This document shows, in pieces, positions 41,400 to 50,629 of a stretch of DNA of 64,000 bases. The notes under the pieces are model-generated. The model had not been told where the DNA came from. It saw nothing but the letters and a program-made list of their open reading frames with translations, and ran no database searches. The stretch is from Marinobacter qingdaonensis (lineage in GTDB: Bacteria; Pseudomonadota; Gammaproteobacteria; Pseudomonadales; Oleiphilaceae). The stretch is taken from the NCBI RefSeq assembly GCF_034555935.1, contig NZ_JAYDCJ010000003.1, forward strand, positions 1,302,001 through 1,366,000. The letters are read 5' to 3'. Position 1 is the stretch's first letter; each line of letters starts with the position of its first letter. Made by a program: the position numbers and the translations under genes.

Positions 41400-41668
41400 T
41401 GGCTCAAGCCTAACGGGTAGGGTTGCTGTGAGAGGCACGGAAAACAGGGTAGGGCCGTAATAACGGACTGCCTTGATAGGTTAGTAATGTTCAGAGAAAA
41501 GTTGTTAAAGAGATATTGTTCGATGAGTAGATGATATGACGATCATCGAACGGGTAACTGGAACTATGTTGATCTCATACCAAATGATGAACTGAACGCT
41601 CAAGAGAGTAATAGTCTGACTGACGACGATCAGGGATGAAGTGCAGACTACTACCCGTTAAGTACCTG
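41400..41668. other. Gap with inverted repeats, possible origin region
   Basis: There is no gene. A perfect inverted repeat GTTCGATGA (41518-41526) / TCATCGAAC (41543-41551) encloses 16 bases. TAACGGGTAG (41411-41420) is matched by CTACCCGTTA (41651-41660), a perfect 10-bp inverted repeat spanning the gap. These lie directly after the Rep-like gene and may be its origin or plain terminators. Confidence 0.4.
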
Positions 41669-42883
41669 TTAGCCTGTGGCACAGATATGGAAACGGTATC
41701 CTTCCTGATGACGCTCGATCTTTGAAACGTTGATACTGAATTCCTCTCCACTGAACTCTTCTGCGTCGTTGAACCGATCATTGATCTCGTAGGACAGGCG
41801 ACTAATGAATGATTGGTTCAGCACCTTCATGAATCCCTGTGACGATAGATGACTTACCCACGGAACGACTCCTACCTGTTCAATGGCCGACTCAATGCTT
41901 GAATCGAATGATACGTTTAGCGTCAGTTCGACGGGGTCAGACGTCACCTGTCGTCGTTGTCCGAAAACAGCATGCTTCGGTTTCACTTCATCGAATGCTT
42001 CCCTGAGTTGCGGCACCACATCAACGGCTGCTTGTTTTACTAACGGAAAGATCGTACCGGCGGCTATCGGCGGGGCAATTTCAAGAACGCGGTTGTAAGC
42101 CCATGCAGACTGCGACAGTTGCCACTGGTGCCATACTGGAGGACACACGAGACTATCGTCCCTATCGCCGCCACGGATCAATTCAAGAGCTCTCTGGCGA
42201 CTGTATAAGTCTGTCGCACTGAAACCCGTGGCATTCGCCAACTTCCCCTTGATGCTCGCTTCAATGGCTCGAACCTTCTCGGCCAATCGTGGGAATCGTT
42301 CCTGCTGATCCACAACAAAGCTGAACACCATTCCGAGCGAGAGGTAGTCGACTGCATTCAACAAGTCCCGGTTAGCCTCGTGACCAGCGCCCTTCAGGTC
42401 CTTGGTGAAAATGAATCGTAATCCTCGACGCAGTGAAGCATCCAGTCCTTGAACTCTAAGTGCGACGTCGGAATGCCTCTCTTTAACGAGCACCAACCAG
42501 GCGACCGCGAGATACGATGGAACGAACGCGAAATCAACAGCGGCATCCCCCGGTATTGCCGTGTCCTCCGGCACTGTCCAGGAACCATGACCAAAGTGAA
42601 GTTCTGGATCGTTGCGTTGGTTTTCAACCAGGTATCGCGTGTAATCTTCGATCTGGGTATCCGTCGGTGACTGCGCAGTGTTTCTGGCGCAACGCAGCAA
42701 AGTCAGGCGTTGATAGAAGCTCTTTACGATCTCCCGGTAGCCCTTCAAGTCGTAATCAACGATAGGCAACGGGCTAGCCGGAGTATCCCAGCAGAACGCC
42801 TCTAACGGCTTCTCAGGCACAAGATGGTGAAATTGATCCGATGTCAGATTATCGAAGTCCAAGTCTTCGGTGATAAAAATCAT
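41669..42883 (-). CDS. Hypothetical protein (404 aa), divergent from an NrtR-like gene
   Basis: No family is recognised. The protein is soluble, with no signal or membrane segment. Residues about 40-230 look helical, and the C-terminal part from about 300 is strand-rich. Conserved-looking stretches are FVPSYLAVAWLVLVKERHSD and PVWHQWQLSQSAWAYNRVLE. It is divergently paired with the NrtR-like gene at 43072, and shared ATACWGTAT palindromes lie between, so the two are probably co-regulated. In a defence island, a role in phage defence or in NAD/nucleotide signalling is possible but is only inference. Confidence 0.6.
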   Translation of the reverse strand: MIFITEDLDFDNLTSDQFHHLVPEKPLEAFCWDTPASPLPIVDYDLKGYREIVKSFYQRLTLLRCARNTAQSPTDTQIEDYTRYLVENQRNDPELHFGHGSWTVPEDTAIPGDAAVDFAFVPSYLAVAWLVLVKERHSDVALRVQGLDASLRRGLRFIFTKDLKGAGHEANRDLLNAVDYLSLGMVFSFVVDQQERFPRLAEKVRAIEASIKGKLANATGFSATDLYSRQRALELIRGGDRDDSLVCPPVWHQWQLSQSAWAYNRVLEIAPPIAAGTIFPLVKQAAVDVVPQLREAFDEVKPKHAVFGQRRQVTSDPVELTLNVSFDSSIESAIEQVGVVPWVSHLSSQGFMKVLNQSFISRLSYEINDRFNDAEEFSGEEFSINVSKIERHQEGYRFHICATG

Positions 42884-42907
42884 GTCAGTCTCCCATTAAC
42901 GTTAAAG

Positions 42908-43037
42908 ATACAGTTGCATTAACTGATTGGCAATACTGTATTAATAACGTGGGTCGACAATGATGACCTTTGAAATCGCCAGTGGCTTGGGGTCGGTAGC
43001 ATGCAGAAGGATGAATTCTTGATTAAGAATACAGTAT
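42908..43037. promoter_or_regulatory. Operator region with ATACWGTAT palindromes
   Basis: AATACTGTATT (42932-42942) and AATACAGTAT (43028-43037) are near-perfect palindromes of the same motif, with a partial third (ATACAGT, 42908-42914). They flank the starts of two divergent genes (42883 and 43072). The spread suggests one repressor controls both, most simply the NrtR-like protein encoded at 43072. Confidence 0.6.
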
Positions 43038-43071
43038 CCTTTTCATTGTCAATCCCAGTGAGTTAAGTTCC

Positions 43072-43773
43072 ATGGACGTAAAAATCACCCTGATCGCACT
43101 GACGATGAAGCACGCCCAGCTGCATCTGATGCTTCCGAGCGATAACAATGCTCTGCCTTCAGCGACCCTCGATAGCGGTGACCCGGACACAGTGGCGAAT
43201 GAGCTTGCAGCTGACTTATCGGGGTGTTCGGAGGGCGTTCAACGTCATAGCTTTCTCGCGCCCTGCGAGACGGGGACCGACAAACTGACCCTTGTCTATT
43301 TCCAACTGCTTACTGAGGAGACGCTTCAAACATCCAAGGATAGGAATACTTTGGTCCCCGCCGTGAAAGCCGGCACCTCTCTCGGTGCTGTCGAAACGAA
43401 AATTGTGGAAGACTTCGTCGGACACCTGAAAGCGGACCTGGACCAGGTAATGCAGTCCAGATTGAACAAGCGTGGATTGATCCATTTGTTGGGATTGTTA
43501 CCGGATATTTTCGATCACAAGGAACTTGCAGCCGCCTATTTCGCCCTCACAGGTGAAAAGCCCTCCAGTTCTTTGATGCTCGCCCGGATGATGCTCGATC
43601 GTTACACCATGGGCAGTGGTGAGCGGCAAAGGGAAGTAAAAGGTCGGGATTTGATTGAGGCGTACGAATCTGAAGCTGAAGAGCTTCTGGGGGAGAAGTG
43701 GGAGAAGAATAAAGACCTGTACCGAACAGGTGGACCCAAGGCTAAGCGGCTATACAGAAAGAAAGCCCAGTAG
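43072..43773 (+). CDS. NrtR-like (Nudix-related) regulator, tentative
   Basis: A 233-residue protein. The N-terminal part (MDVKITLIALTMKHAQLHLM, then DKLTLVYFQLL) fits a degenerate Nudix-fold sensor without the catalytic Nudix box. The later segment RGLIHLLGLLPDIFDHKELA, continuing YFALTGEKP, resembles the winged helix of NrtR regulators (LLP..FT..EL...YE.I.G). NrtR proteins sense ADP-ribose or NAD intermediates. The C-terminus is basic and probably helical. The resemblance is by pattern only and should be tested by structure search. A terminator follows at once. Confidence 0.5.
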   Translation: MDVKITLIALTMKHAQLHLMLPSDNNALPSATLDSGDPDTVANELAADLSGCSEGVQRHSFLAPCETGTDKLTLVYFQLLTEETLQTSKDRNTLVPAVKAGTSLGAVETKIVEDFVGHLKADLDQVMQSRLNKRGLIHLLGLLPDIFDHKELAAAYFALTGEKPSSSLMLARMMLDRYTMGSGERQREVKGRDLIEAYESEAEELLGEKWEKNKDLYRTGGPKAKRLYRKKAQ

Positions 43774-43795
43774 GGTATTCCCTGGGCTTTCCTTC
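43761..43795. terminator. Terminator between convergent genes, possibly bidirectional
   Basis: GAAAGCCCAG (43761-43770) pairs with CTGGGCTTTC (43782-43791). The stem begins inside the end of the NrtR-like gene. Short T-rich stretches lie on both sides, so it may serve the lipoprotein gene too. Confidence 0.65.
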
Positions 43796-43816
43796 TCAAC
43801 ATAGTTCTACGCCTCG

Positions 43817-45253
43817 TTAGCTACAAGGCTCCCAATTTTCTCCATCGGAAGAACACTCTGTCGTGCGTGTCCCGTCAGGATAGGTTGTTGTCTTTTCGTA
43901 TTGCCCCGAATCGTTCTTGTACAGTGCGACCTGGTTTTCCCCTTCCTGATACGCCTTTCGCTTATGCCACGAATCGGCACCGCCCATGCCGATTTCCGAG
44001 TAGCCATACGGCAAGCCCTCATAGGTATCGACCAGCACGGCAGAGTCCAATGTATCAAGTTGGGACTTCAGTCCCAGCCAGTCGCTCAACGGCATCAGAT
44101 CGGTATCGGGCGGCAGGTAAATAAACTGGCTGCTGTAATCCGAGGTTCCATCAGAAAACTCGACAAACGCGTATCTCATGTACGTCTCGGTCGTGAAGTC
44201 CACCGCTTGGCATTCGGCAAACTCAGTTGCCTGCTTGTTAACCAGGTTCGTCAGCTCATAGGTTTTCCCGTCCTGAACGGTGATCACGCCTTCCTTACTA
44301 TCGCAGCTGTAGTTCGAACCGTCTCCGCCTCGCGATTCGAATTCGAAACTGTCGTAGTAACTGAGGTCACCCTCTTCCAACCTTCCGACTTCGCCATAGA
44401 TGATCGGACGCACCACTTCAGAAAGATCGTCACTCACCTTGTCCAGGCGGAATATCTGCCGAGTTTCATTGATCAGATGGAATTCGAGATACCACGCATC
44501 CGGATATTGATCGCCAGCATCGCGCTCATCGAATTGGTGGTAGTCCGCTCTTACCAGCAATGCGTTCGGGTACTCATTCTTCAACCGTGCGGTTTCAGCG
44601 AAGCTTTTCTTCAGCCCCTTCACGATGCTGATCGCTTTCGCTTGGGTAGCTACATCTCCATTGGCGACGAAGTCCGAGAACAGCTGAGCCTCGGAGATGT
44701 TGTAATGCGACACAACCTCAACAATTGAAGTTTCTAGGATGGAACGAAGTTGTTCCCTTTTTTGTTCCTGATCGAGAACGTCCGCACAAGTGAGGTCCGT
44801 CAGGTCCGCATTTAGCTCATCCTGAATGGCTGTCCACAGCACGGATGTTAGCGGCGATATGTTGAAGAACTCACGATCACTGACCTGCTCGAAAGGCGGT
44901 GCAAAGACCATTTGATAGGGCTCATCCACTTCACCCTGATCTTCATCGATCGCACCCGCAGGCACATCGACGACGAGAGGCGCATACCCCAAGCACTGGC
45001 GATCCGCTGAGGACAGCTGCAGGGTGTAGTCTCCAAAATCACCAGATACGGTTTGAGGCTCGCCCGCATCCAGGACGCCATTGAAGTTGAGGTCGAGAAA
45101 GACCGTGGCACCTGAAATATAGCCATCGATCACCTTTCCTGAGGCGCTTGCGACGTTTTCGGACGAGCTCGTGGAGCCGCCAGAGCCGCCACCACAGGCA
45201 GAAAGAATGAACACGGACGAGAGAAAACATGCGATTGATTTTTTGTGCATCAC
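43817..45253 (-). CDS. Hypothetical lipoprotein (478 aa)
   Basis: The N-terminus is a lipoprotein signal with lipobox LSAC (Cys20), followed by a Gly/Ser linker (GGGSGGSTSSS). Residues about 38-75 resemble a carboxypeptidase-regulatory or SdrD-like beta domain (GYISGATVFLDLNFNGVLDA), often seen in surface lipoproteins. The remainder is unrecognised, with a strand-rich C-terminus. It is anchored to the outer membrane or exported. Its role in the island is unknown; it could alter surface properties or phage adsorption. Confidence 0.75.
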   Translation of the reverse strand: MMHKKSIACFLSSVFILSACGGGSGGSTSSSENVASASGKVIDGYISGATVFLDLNFNGVLDAGEPQTVSGDFGDYTLQLSSADRQCLGYAPLVVDVPAGAIDEDQGEVDEPYQMVFAPPFEQVSDREFFNISPLTSVLWTAIQDELNADLTDLTCADVLDQEQKREQLRSILETSIVEVVSHYNISEAQLFSDFVANGDVATQAKAISIVKGLKKSFAETARLKNEYPNALLVRADYHQFDERDAGDQYPDAWYLEFHLINETRQIFRLDKVSDDLSEVVRPIIYGEVGRLEEGDLSYYDSFEFESRGGDGSNYSCDSKEGVITVQDGKTYELTNLVNKQATEFAECQAVDFTTETYMRYAFVEFSDGTSDYSSQFIYLPPDTDLMPLSDWLGLKSQLDTLDSAVLVDTYEGLPYGYSEIGMGGADSWHKRKAYQEGENQVALYKNDSGQYEKTTTYPDGTRTTECSSDGENWEPCS

Positions 45254-45513
45254 TAATCCATTAGATTGATTTTTATAGGGGATTTCCTACGGTGACATGC
45301 AGTCTAGAACGTGAATGAAAAAACGAAAACCGTTTTGGAAAATTCACAATCGCGGTCAGTCAGAACCACTCACGGAAAGAAGTGACATTTCCACAGATTG
45401 TCACCGCACTCCATTGCTGCACCTGAATCGGGTGGCTACACTCATCGCGAACTTGCCGGCGTTAGTGCCTTTTTGTCTTGTGATAGTCATAAGCAGTAAA
45501 TGGAACCTTTTGA

Positions 45514-47238
45514 ATGAGCCACAACATCTCCTTGCAACAACTTGAATCCTTTCTATGGGAAGCCGCCGACATTCTGCGCGGCAACATGGATGCATCCGAA
45601 TACAAGGACTACATCTTCGGGATGATGTTTCTGAAGCGCCTGTCGGATGCCTTTGAAGAAGCACAGGAAGGCGTTGTCCGGTACTACATGGACAAGGGCA
45701 AGGCCGAAGCACAAGCCAGGGCGCTGGCGGACGATGAAGACGAATACGACACGACCTTCTATATACCACCCATTGCGCGCTGGGGTGCCATCAAGGACCT
45801 GAAGCACGACATTGGCTCTGAGTTGAACACCGCCACCGAAGCCATCGAAGAATTCAACCCCGTGCTGGAAGGGGTGCTGGTTTCCATCGACTTCAACATC
45901 AAGAACAAGCTGTCTGATAAAAAACTGCGCGACCTGCTGAGCCACTTCAGCCGTTACCGCCTGCGCAACGAAGACTTCGAGCGCCCTGACCTGCTGGGTA
46001 CCGCCTACGAATACCTGATCAAGATGTTCGCGGACAGCGCCGGTAAAAAAGGCGGTGAGTTCTACACCCCGTCTGAAGTGGTGCAACTGCTGGTTGCTTT
46101 GCTGAAGCCTCATGCCGGGATGCGTATATACGACCCTACCGCCGGCTCTGGCGGCATGTTGGTACAGACCCGGAACTATCTGGCGACCCACGGTGAAAAC
46201 CCGTCCAACTTGTCCCTGTTCGGTCAGGAGATGAACCTTAACACCTGGGCGATTTGCAAGATGAACATGTTCCTGCATGGAGTCTACAGTGCGGACATTC
46301 GCAAGGGCGATACGCTCGGTGATCCGCAGCACACCCAAGGTGGCGAACTGATGACCTTTGACCGGGTCATTGCCAACCCGCCCTTCAGCCTGAAGAAGTG
46401 GGGTAAGGAAGAAGCGGACAGCGATTCCTACGGGCGCTTCCCCTACGGCACACCGCCCAAGGATGCCGGTGACCTGGCATTCGTCCAGCACATGATCGCC
46501 AGCCTGAACGCCGAAGGCATGATGGGCGTAGTAATGCCCCACGGTGTTTTGTTCAGGGGTTCCAGTGAGAAAGCCATTCGCCAGGGCATCCTGAACGATG
46601 ACCTGCTGGAAGCGGTGGTTGGCTTACCCGCAGCCCTGTTCTACGGCACCGGCATCCCAGCCTGCCTGTTGATCATCAACAAGAACAAACCGGCAGATCG
46701 CAAAGGCAAGGTGCTGTTCATCAACAGCGAACTGGAATACGAAGAAGGCAAGAACCAGAACAAACTCCGCCAGCAGGACATTGAAAAGATCGTCCAGACC
46801 TTCGACGACTACGCGGAAATCAAACGATATTCAAAAGTCGTCACTCTGGCTGAAATTGCCGAAAACGATTACAACCTGAACATCCGCCGTTACGCCGACA
46901 CCAGCCCGCCTCCGGAAATCTTCGATGTGCGCGCTATCTTGCACGGGGGTATTCCGGTGCGTGAAGTGGAAAGCGAGTACATCCGGGAAGAAGTTCTGGA
47001 AGATTTCGACGTGTCCACCGTTTTCGTGAAACGGGATGCTGACTACTACGACTTCAAGCCGAGGATCGACACCAAAGAAGCCATTCGGGAAACCGTGGGG
47101 GATGTAGATGCCAAGGTAATCACACAGCTGGAGCGTTGGTGGCACAAGTACCGGTTGTCATTGAGCGATCTTGATGCACAGGTGGCTGAAGCTGAAAACG
47201 TGATGAAGAGGTATCTCGAGGAGTTGGGGCATGTTTAA
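45514..47238 (+). CDS. hsdM: Type I restriction-modification methyltransferase subunit
   Basis: A 574-residue HsdM. An N-terminal helical N12 domain (about 5-150) precedes the N6-adenine methylase domain with [11 protein letters not shown] (SAM motif I, near residue 210) and [11 protein letters not shown] (NPPF catalytic motif IV). With HsdS it methylates adenine in a bipartite target; with HsdR it restricts unmodified DNA. Its stop overlaps the hsdS start by eight bases. The long gap before it (45254-45513) shows no other gene. Confidence 0.95.
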   Translation: MSHNISLQQLESFLWEAADILRGNMDASEYKDYIFGMMFLKRLSDAFEEAQEGVVRYYMDKGKAEAQARALADDEDEYDTTFYIPPIARWGAIKDLKHDIGSELNTATEAIEEFNPVLEGVLVSIDFNIKNKLSDKKLRDLLSHFSRYRLRNEDFERPDLLGTAYEYLIKMFADSAGKKGGEFYTPSEVVQLLVALLKPHAGMRIYDPTAGSGGMLVQTRNYLATHGENPSNLSLFGQEMNLNTWAICKMNMFLHGVYSADIRKGDTLGDPQHTQGGELMTFDRVIANPPFSLKKWGKEEADSDSYGRFPYGTPPKDAGDLAFVQHMIASLNAEGMMGVVMPHGVLFRGSSEKAIRQGILNDDLLEAVVGLPAALFYGTGIPACLLIINKNKPADRKGKVLFINSELEYEEGKNQNKLRQQDIEKIVQTFDDYAEIKRYSKVVTLAEIAENDYNLNIRRYADTSPPPEIFDVRAILHGGIPVREVESEYIREEVLEDFDVSTVFVKRDADYYDFKPRIDTKEAIRETVGDVDAKVITQLERWWHKYRLSLSDLDAQVAEAENVMKRYLEELGHV

Positions 47239-48493
47239 AACTATTCCCGGGGAATGGCGGCGGGTACCCCTATCAGCACTGGGACAACGTGTTAGGCGCC
47301 GCAATACTATTGGCAATACTAATGTTCTAACCATCTCGGCGGTTCATGGTCTGGTAAACCAAAGAGAGTTTTTTAATAAGATTGTCGCCAGCGAGAACCT
47401 CTCTAACTATTTTCTATTGAAACGCGGAGAATTTGCTTACAACAAAAGCTATTCAAATGGGTACCCTGTTGGCGTAGTCAGACGCTTAAAGAGGTATCAG
47501 TCTGGGATTCTGTCACCGCTATACATTTGCTTCGACATGTCATCATCGGACGTTGATGAACGATATGCCGAACATTTTTTCGACAGCCAATGGTTTATCG
47601 ACGAAATCAACCAAATCGCAAAAGAAGGTGCGAGAAATCACGGCTTGTTGAATGTGGGGGTTGGAGATTTCTTCGATCTGGAGTTCGTTCTTCCCCCACT
47701 CCCCGAACAACGAAAAATCGCAGCCATCCTGTCGTCCGTCGATGACGTGATCGAAAAAACACGCGCACAGATCGACAAGCTGAAAGACCTGAAAACCGGC
47801 ATGATGCAGGAGTTGTTGACCAAAGGGATTGGGCACGTTGAGTTTAAGGATTCGCCGGTGGGGCGGATACCGGCATGCTGGGAAGTCCGCAAGGCCGACG
47901 ATATTTCTGGTTCAATCATGGTTGGCGTAGTAATCAAGCCCACTCAATATTACGTTGATCAAGGAGTGCCAGCCTTGCGCTCCGCCAACGTCAGAGAGAA
48001 TGGCTTGACGATGGACAATCTGAAGTATTTCTCGCCAGAATCCAACGACCAACTACACAAAAGCAAGCTCAGAAAAGGCGATCTGCTAACCGTACGCACT
48101 GGATACCCTGGTACTACAGCAGTTGTAACCGATGAATTTGAGGGCTGTAACTGCATTGATGTGGTAATCACTCGTCCTTCAGCAGAAATGGACTCTCACT
48201 TTTTCTCCCTGTGGGTGAACTCGGATCAGGGGAAAGGTCAGGTTCTGAAAGCCCAGGGAGGGCTCGCACAACAACACTTCAACGTAGGTGATATGAAAAA
48301 CCTGTTGGTGCCAGTCCCACCTCTAGAAGAGCAACGAGATATTTTTCGAGCGGTCGATTCTGTAATCAAGAAGTTGTCAACGAGCGAAAAGCGGCTCGCT
48401 GGGTTAAACAACCTGAAAAAAGCCCTCATGCAAGACCTTTTAACAGGCAAGGTCAGAGTTAACGTCAGCGAGAAAGAAACCGCAGTTGCGTGA
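47231..48493 (+). CDS. hsdS: Type I restriction specificity subunit
   Basis: A 420-residue HsdS with two target recognition domains (about residues 1-155 and 215-370). Each is followed by a conserved helical spacer that starts [14 protein letters not shown] and [14 protein letters not shown]. These recognise the two halves of the target and place the two HsdM subunits. The N-terminal half is richer in A and T than hsdM, as expected where recognition domains are exchanged by recombination. The target sequence cannot be predicted from this. Confidence 0.94.
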   Translation: MFKTIPGEWRRVPLSALGQRVRRRNTIGNTNVLTISAVHGLVNQREFFNKIVASENLSNYFLLKRGEFAYNKSYSNGYPVGVVRRLKRYQSGILSPLYICFDMSSSDVDERYAEHFFDSQWFIDEINQIAKEGARNHGLLNVGVGDFFDLEFVLPPLPEQRKIAAILSSVDDVIEKTRAQIDKLKDLKTGMMQELLTKGIGHVEFKDSPVGRIPACWEVRKADDISGSIMVGVVIKPTQYYVDQGVPALRSANVRENGLTMDNLKYFSPESNDQLHKSKLRKGDLLTVRTGYPGTTAVVTDEFEGCNCIDVVITRPSAEMDSHFFSLWVNSDQGKGQVLKAQGGLAQQHFNVGDMKNLLVPVPPLEEQRDIFRAVDSVIKKLSTSEKRLAGLNNLKKALMQDLLTGKVRVNVSEKETAVA

Positions 48494-48497
48494 ACGT

Positions 48498-48528
48498 AAA
48501 AATGGCGGAGGCAATCGCCCCCGCCATT
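48498..48528 (-). terminator. Rho-independent terminator of the 38-aa gene, minus strand
   Basis: AATGGCGG (48501-48508) pairs with CCGCCATT (48521-48528). The A-run at 48498-48502 gives Us on the leftward transcript. It lies just beyond the stop of the small minus-strand gene, which supports that gene being expressed. Confidence 0.7.
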
Positions 48529-48531
48529 CAA

Positions 48532-48648
48532 TCACCGCTTCTTACGAACCTTGATCGGAAAGACCTTGCCCTTCTTCGGGCGGATGATCTTGCCGTTCTT
48601 ACGGATGTAAGGGCGGAAAATAATCTCATAGTCGTCTTTGCGAGCCAT
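48532..48648 (-). CDS. Micro-protein of 38 aa, strongly basic
   Basis: A short open frame starting MARKDDYEIIFRPYIRKNGK and ending in a Lys/Arg-rich tail. The ATG at 48648 is preceded by GGAGGTGATC, a near-ideal ribosome site, and a terminator follows its stop. No family is recognised. It lies antisense between hsdS and the ImmA/IrrE gene. The composition suggests RNA or DNA binding, for example a small regulator or an anti-restriction modulator; this is inference. Confidence 0.6.
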   Translation of the reverse strand: MARKDDYEIIFRPYIRKNGKIIRPKKGKVFPIKVRKKR

Positions 48649-49000
48649 GGGATCACCTCCAGCTACAACCACGGCCTTGGAAACTTCGCAAAGTTGACGT
48701 TTTGCGCGGTGAGGTCTAACCTTCCGTTCGCAATAATCCGATTGCAACCTGCCAAGAGAACAGGGCCGCCATGCTAAGTCCTGCTCTTTTGCGTCCTCCC
48801 GGCTCGGGTTGCCGCCCGAGCCGGGAATCCTTACCAAGAAAGCCTTCTTAGACTCTCCTGATACACATCCGGTTGGTGCTTCTTGCAATAAAGCACTACA
48901 TCTTGTGTTTTTCTGTGAACAATGTACCTATAAGGTTGACAGTCGTCAACATCAAACTAAAATCGTCAACCAATAGTTGTCAACTTTAAGGAAGAGAGCC
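48649..49000. other. Gap with strong hairpin and operators
   Basis: No gene is clear. The perfect 11-bp hairpin CCCGGCTCGGG / CCCGAGCCGGG (48798-48825, six-base loop) has no T-run and may be part of a leader RNA for the 38-aa gene, or a small RNA. The right end (48935-48985) holds GTCAAC repeats upstream of the ImmA/IrrE regulator gene. Confidence 0.4.
48935..48985 (+). promoter_or_regulatory. Operator cluster of GTTGAC/GTCAAC repeats
   Basis: GTTGAC-AGTC-GTCAAC (48935-48950), GTCAAC (48965-48970) and AGTTG-T-CAACT (48975-48985) lie within 16 to 66 bases of the XRE-ImmA start. The first overlaps a TTGACA -35-like hexamer. This is typical of autoregulation by XRE repressors and of antitoxin operators. 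Confidence 0.65.
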
Positions 49001-50092
49001 ATGTTGCATGATCGGTTGCGTCGTGCACGAGTCCTGAAAAACATGTCCCTGCAGCAGGTCGCCGACCAGCTGGGAGACATCACCAAACAGGCATTGTCGA
49101 AGTATGAACAGGGAAAGGATGCGCCTAACTCAACTCGTTTGATCCGTCTGGCGGATGTGCTGGGGGTAAACCCGGAATACTTCTTCCGCTCGGACTCCGT
49201 GGAACTGGGTGAGGTGGACTTTCGAAAGCACTCGGCGTTCGGTAAGAAACAACAGGAAGCCGTAAAGGAACAGGTTCGCGAACATCTGGAGCGTTACCTG
49301 GCCGCTGAACGCCTGTTTGATACCGAGAATGACGACAAAGGCTTCGCTCAGTGGCGTGAGCATTTCCCAGTGTCGAATACCGACGATATCGAAAAGGCTG
49401 CAGAAAACCTACGGGAAGCCTGGCACCTTGGTACTAACCCTATCGCCAACCTGACCGAAACCCTGGAAGAAAACGGAATCAAGGTGGTGGGTCTTGAGGC
49501 TCATGAAAAGTTCGATGGTTTGTGCGCGGTTGTGAATGATGGCGCCGATGCCGTTATCGTTAGTAACATCTCTCGCCCCGGAGAACGTCAACGGTTTAAC
49601 CTTGCCCACGAGCTTGGTCATCTGGTGATGGATATTCCTGATGATATTCATGGCACTCGCGATGAAGAGAATTGGTGCCATCGGTTCGCAGGAGCCTTTC
49701 TGTTTCCTGCCAGTCAGGTTAGGGCTGCTTTCGGAAGTCACCGGAGTCGCGTGCTTCTTAGGGAGTTCCTGCTCGCCAAAGAGGAGTGGGGAATTTCCAT
49801 TCAGGCATTATTGCGCCGGCTATATGACCTTGGCATCGTTCAACAAGGGTTTTACCAAAGTACCATCCGTTTCTGGTCCTCACGAGGCTATCGGAAGAGC
49901 GAGCCAAAGCCGCTGCATGAGGAAAATTCCTATCGTCTGCGCCAACTCGTATATCGGGCACTGGCAGAGGGGCTTGTGACCCCTTCCAGAGCGGCGGAAT
50001 TACTGGGTGTCGGTCTTGGAGAGATCGAGGATGTCATGGCTAATGGACAAGCAGGTGACGGCGCCGATGCCCTCGAAGATTCTCGTCTCTGA
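49001..50092 (+). CDS. XRE-family regulator with ImmA/IrrE metallopeptidase domain
   Basis: A 363-residue fusion. Residues about 5-65 are an XRE helix-turn-helix (MSLQQVADQLGDITKQALSK). A linker leads to an ImmA/IrrE peptidase domain with zinc motif HELGH at residues 203-207 (FNLAHELGHLVM), and a C-terminal helical tail follows. Such proteins regulate mobile elements and toxin-antitoxin or defence operons by cleavage-linked derepression. ATG at 49001 has an AAGGAAGAG site; an in-frame TTG lies upstream at 48977. The end overlaps the PIN gene, so the two form a unit embedded within the hsd locus. Confidence 0.88.
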   Translation: MLHDRLRRARVLKNMSLQQVADQLGDITKQALSKYEQGKDAPNSTRLIRLADVLGVNPEYFFRSDSVELGEVDFRKHSAFGKKQQEAVKEQVREHLERYLAAERLFDTENDDKGFAQWREHFPVSNTDDIEKAAENLREAWHLGTNPIANLTETLEENGIKVVGLEAHEKFDGLCAVVNDGADAVIVSNISRPGERQRFNLAHELGHLVMDIPDDIHGTRDEENWCHRFAGAFLFPASQVRAAFGSHRSRVLLREFLLAKEEWGISIQALLRRLYDLGIVQQGFYQSTIRFWSSRGYRKSEPKPLHEENSYRLRQLVYRALAEGLVTPSRAAELLGVGLGEIEDVMANGQAGDGADALEDSRL

Positions 50093-50561
50093 CACCAACA
50101 TCTGGATCGACCTGCACCACAGCAACCTGCTGGAAAAAGTCTTTCAGTTACCCCATGAGTTCGTCACCACGGACTTCGTTTGGCGGGAGCTTCGAAAACC
50201 GCCCGGAGCGCAACTGCAGGACTTGGGGCTCACCATTGAAGGGATCGGCGGTGATGAAACCCAACAGCTGTTTGGTCTAAAACAGACGCTGAACAACTCA
50301 TCTCTGGCAGACGTCTCATGCTACTTTGTGGCCAGGGAACGGGGCTGGACTTTGTTGACTAATGACGGCGCTCTCAGGAAGTCCGGCCAACGCGCCTCTA
50401 TGGACGTACGAGGCGTGCTTTGGATATTGGATGAGCTAGAACACCGTCAGGTTCTATCCCCCGCAGCTCTGTCCACCGCATTAACGGCAATGCTCAACGC
50501 AGGAGCCCGCCTGCCCGAACATGAATGTGATAAACGTCTGGCCAAATGGGGCGTCGGCTGA
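50031..50561 (+). CDS. PIN-domain protein, probable toxin-like ribonuclease
   Basis: A 176-residue PIN protein. The acidic residues of the family are visible: Asp21 in SDTNIWID, Glu in FVWREL, Asp in SSLADVSCYFVA, and Asp in LLTNDGALR. It would cleave RNA. ATG at 50031 has a GGAGA site eight bases upstream and lies inside the ImmA/IrrE gene, with a 62-base overlap; later ATGs at 50043 and 50067 are possible. Pairing of an XRE-ImmA protein with a PIN protein suggests a toxin-antitoxin module guarding the restriction system. The pairing is inferred, not proven. Confidence 0.82.
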   Translation: MSWLMDKQVTAPMPSKILVSDTNIWIDLHHSNLLEKVFQLPHEFVTTDFVWRELRKPPGAQLQDLGLTIEGIGGDETQQLFGLKQTLNNSSLADVSCYFVARERGWTLLTNDGALRKSGQRASMDVRGVLWILDELEHRQVLSPAALSTALTAMLNAGARLPEHECDKRLAKWGVG

Positions 50562-50629
50562 CATCCAGTTTTCCCCTTCAAGCTGCTAATCTACGGTGAT
50601 ACCAATTAGTTGCCTCATGCAGGAGGCAC

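Noticed and set aside
48532..48888. Longer version (118 codons) of the minus-strand micro-protein
   Set aside because: The extra N-terminal part spans a strong hairpin and is not protein-like, while the inner ATG at 48648 has an ideal ribosome site.
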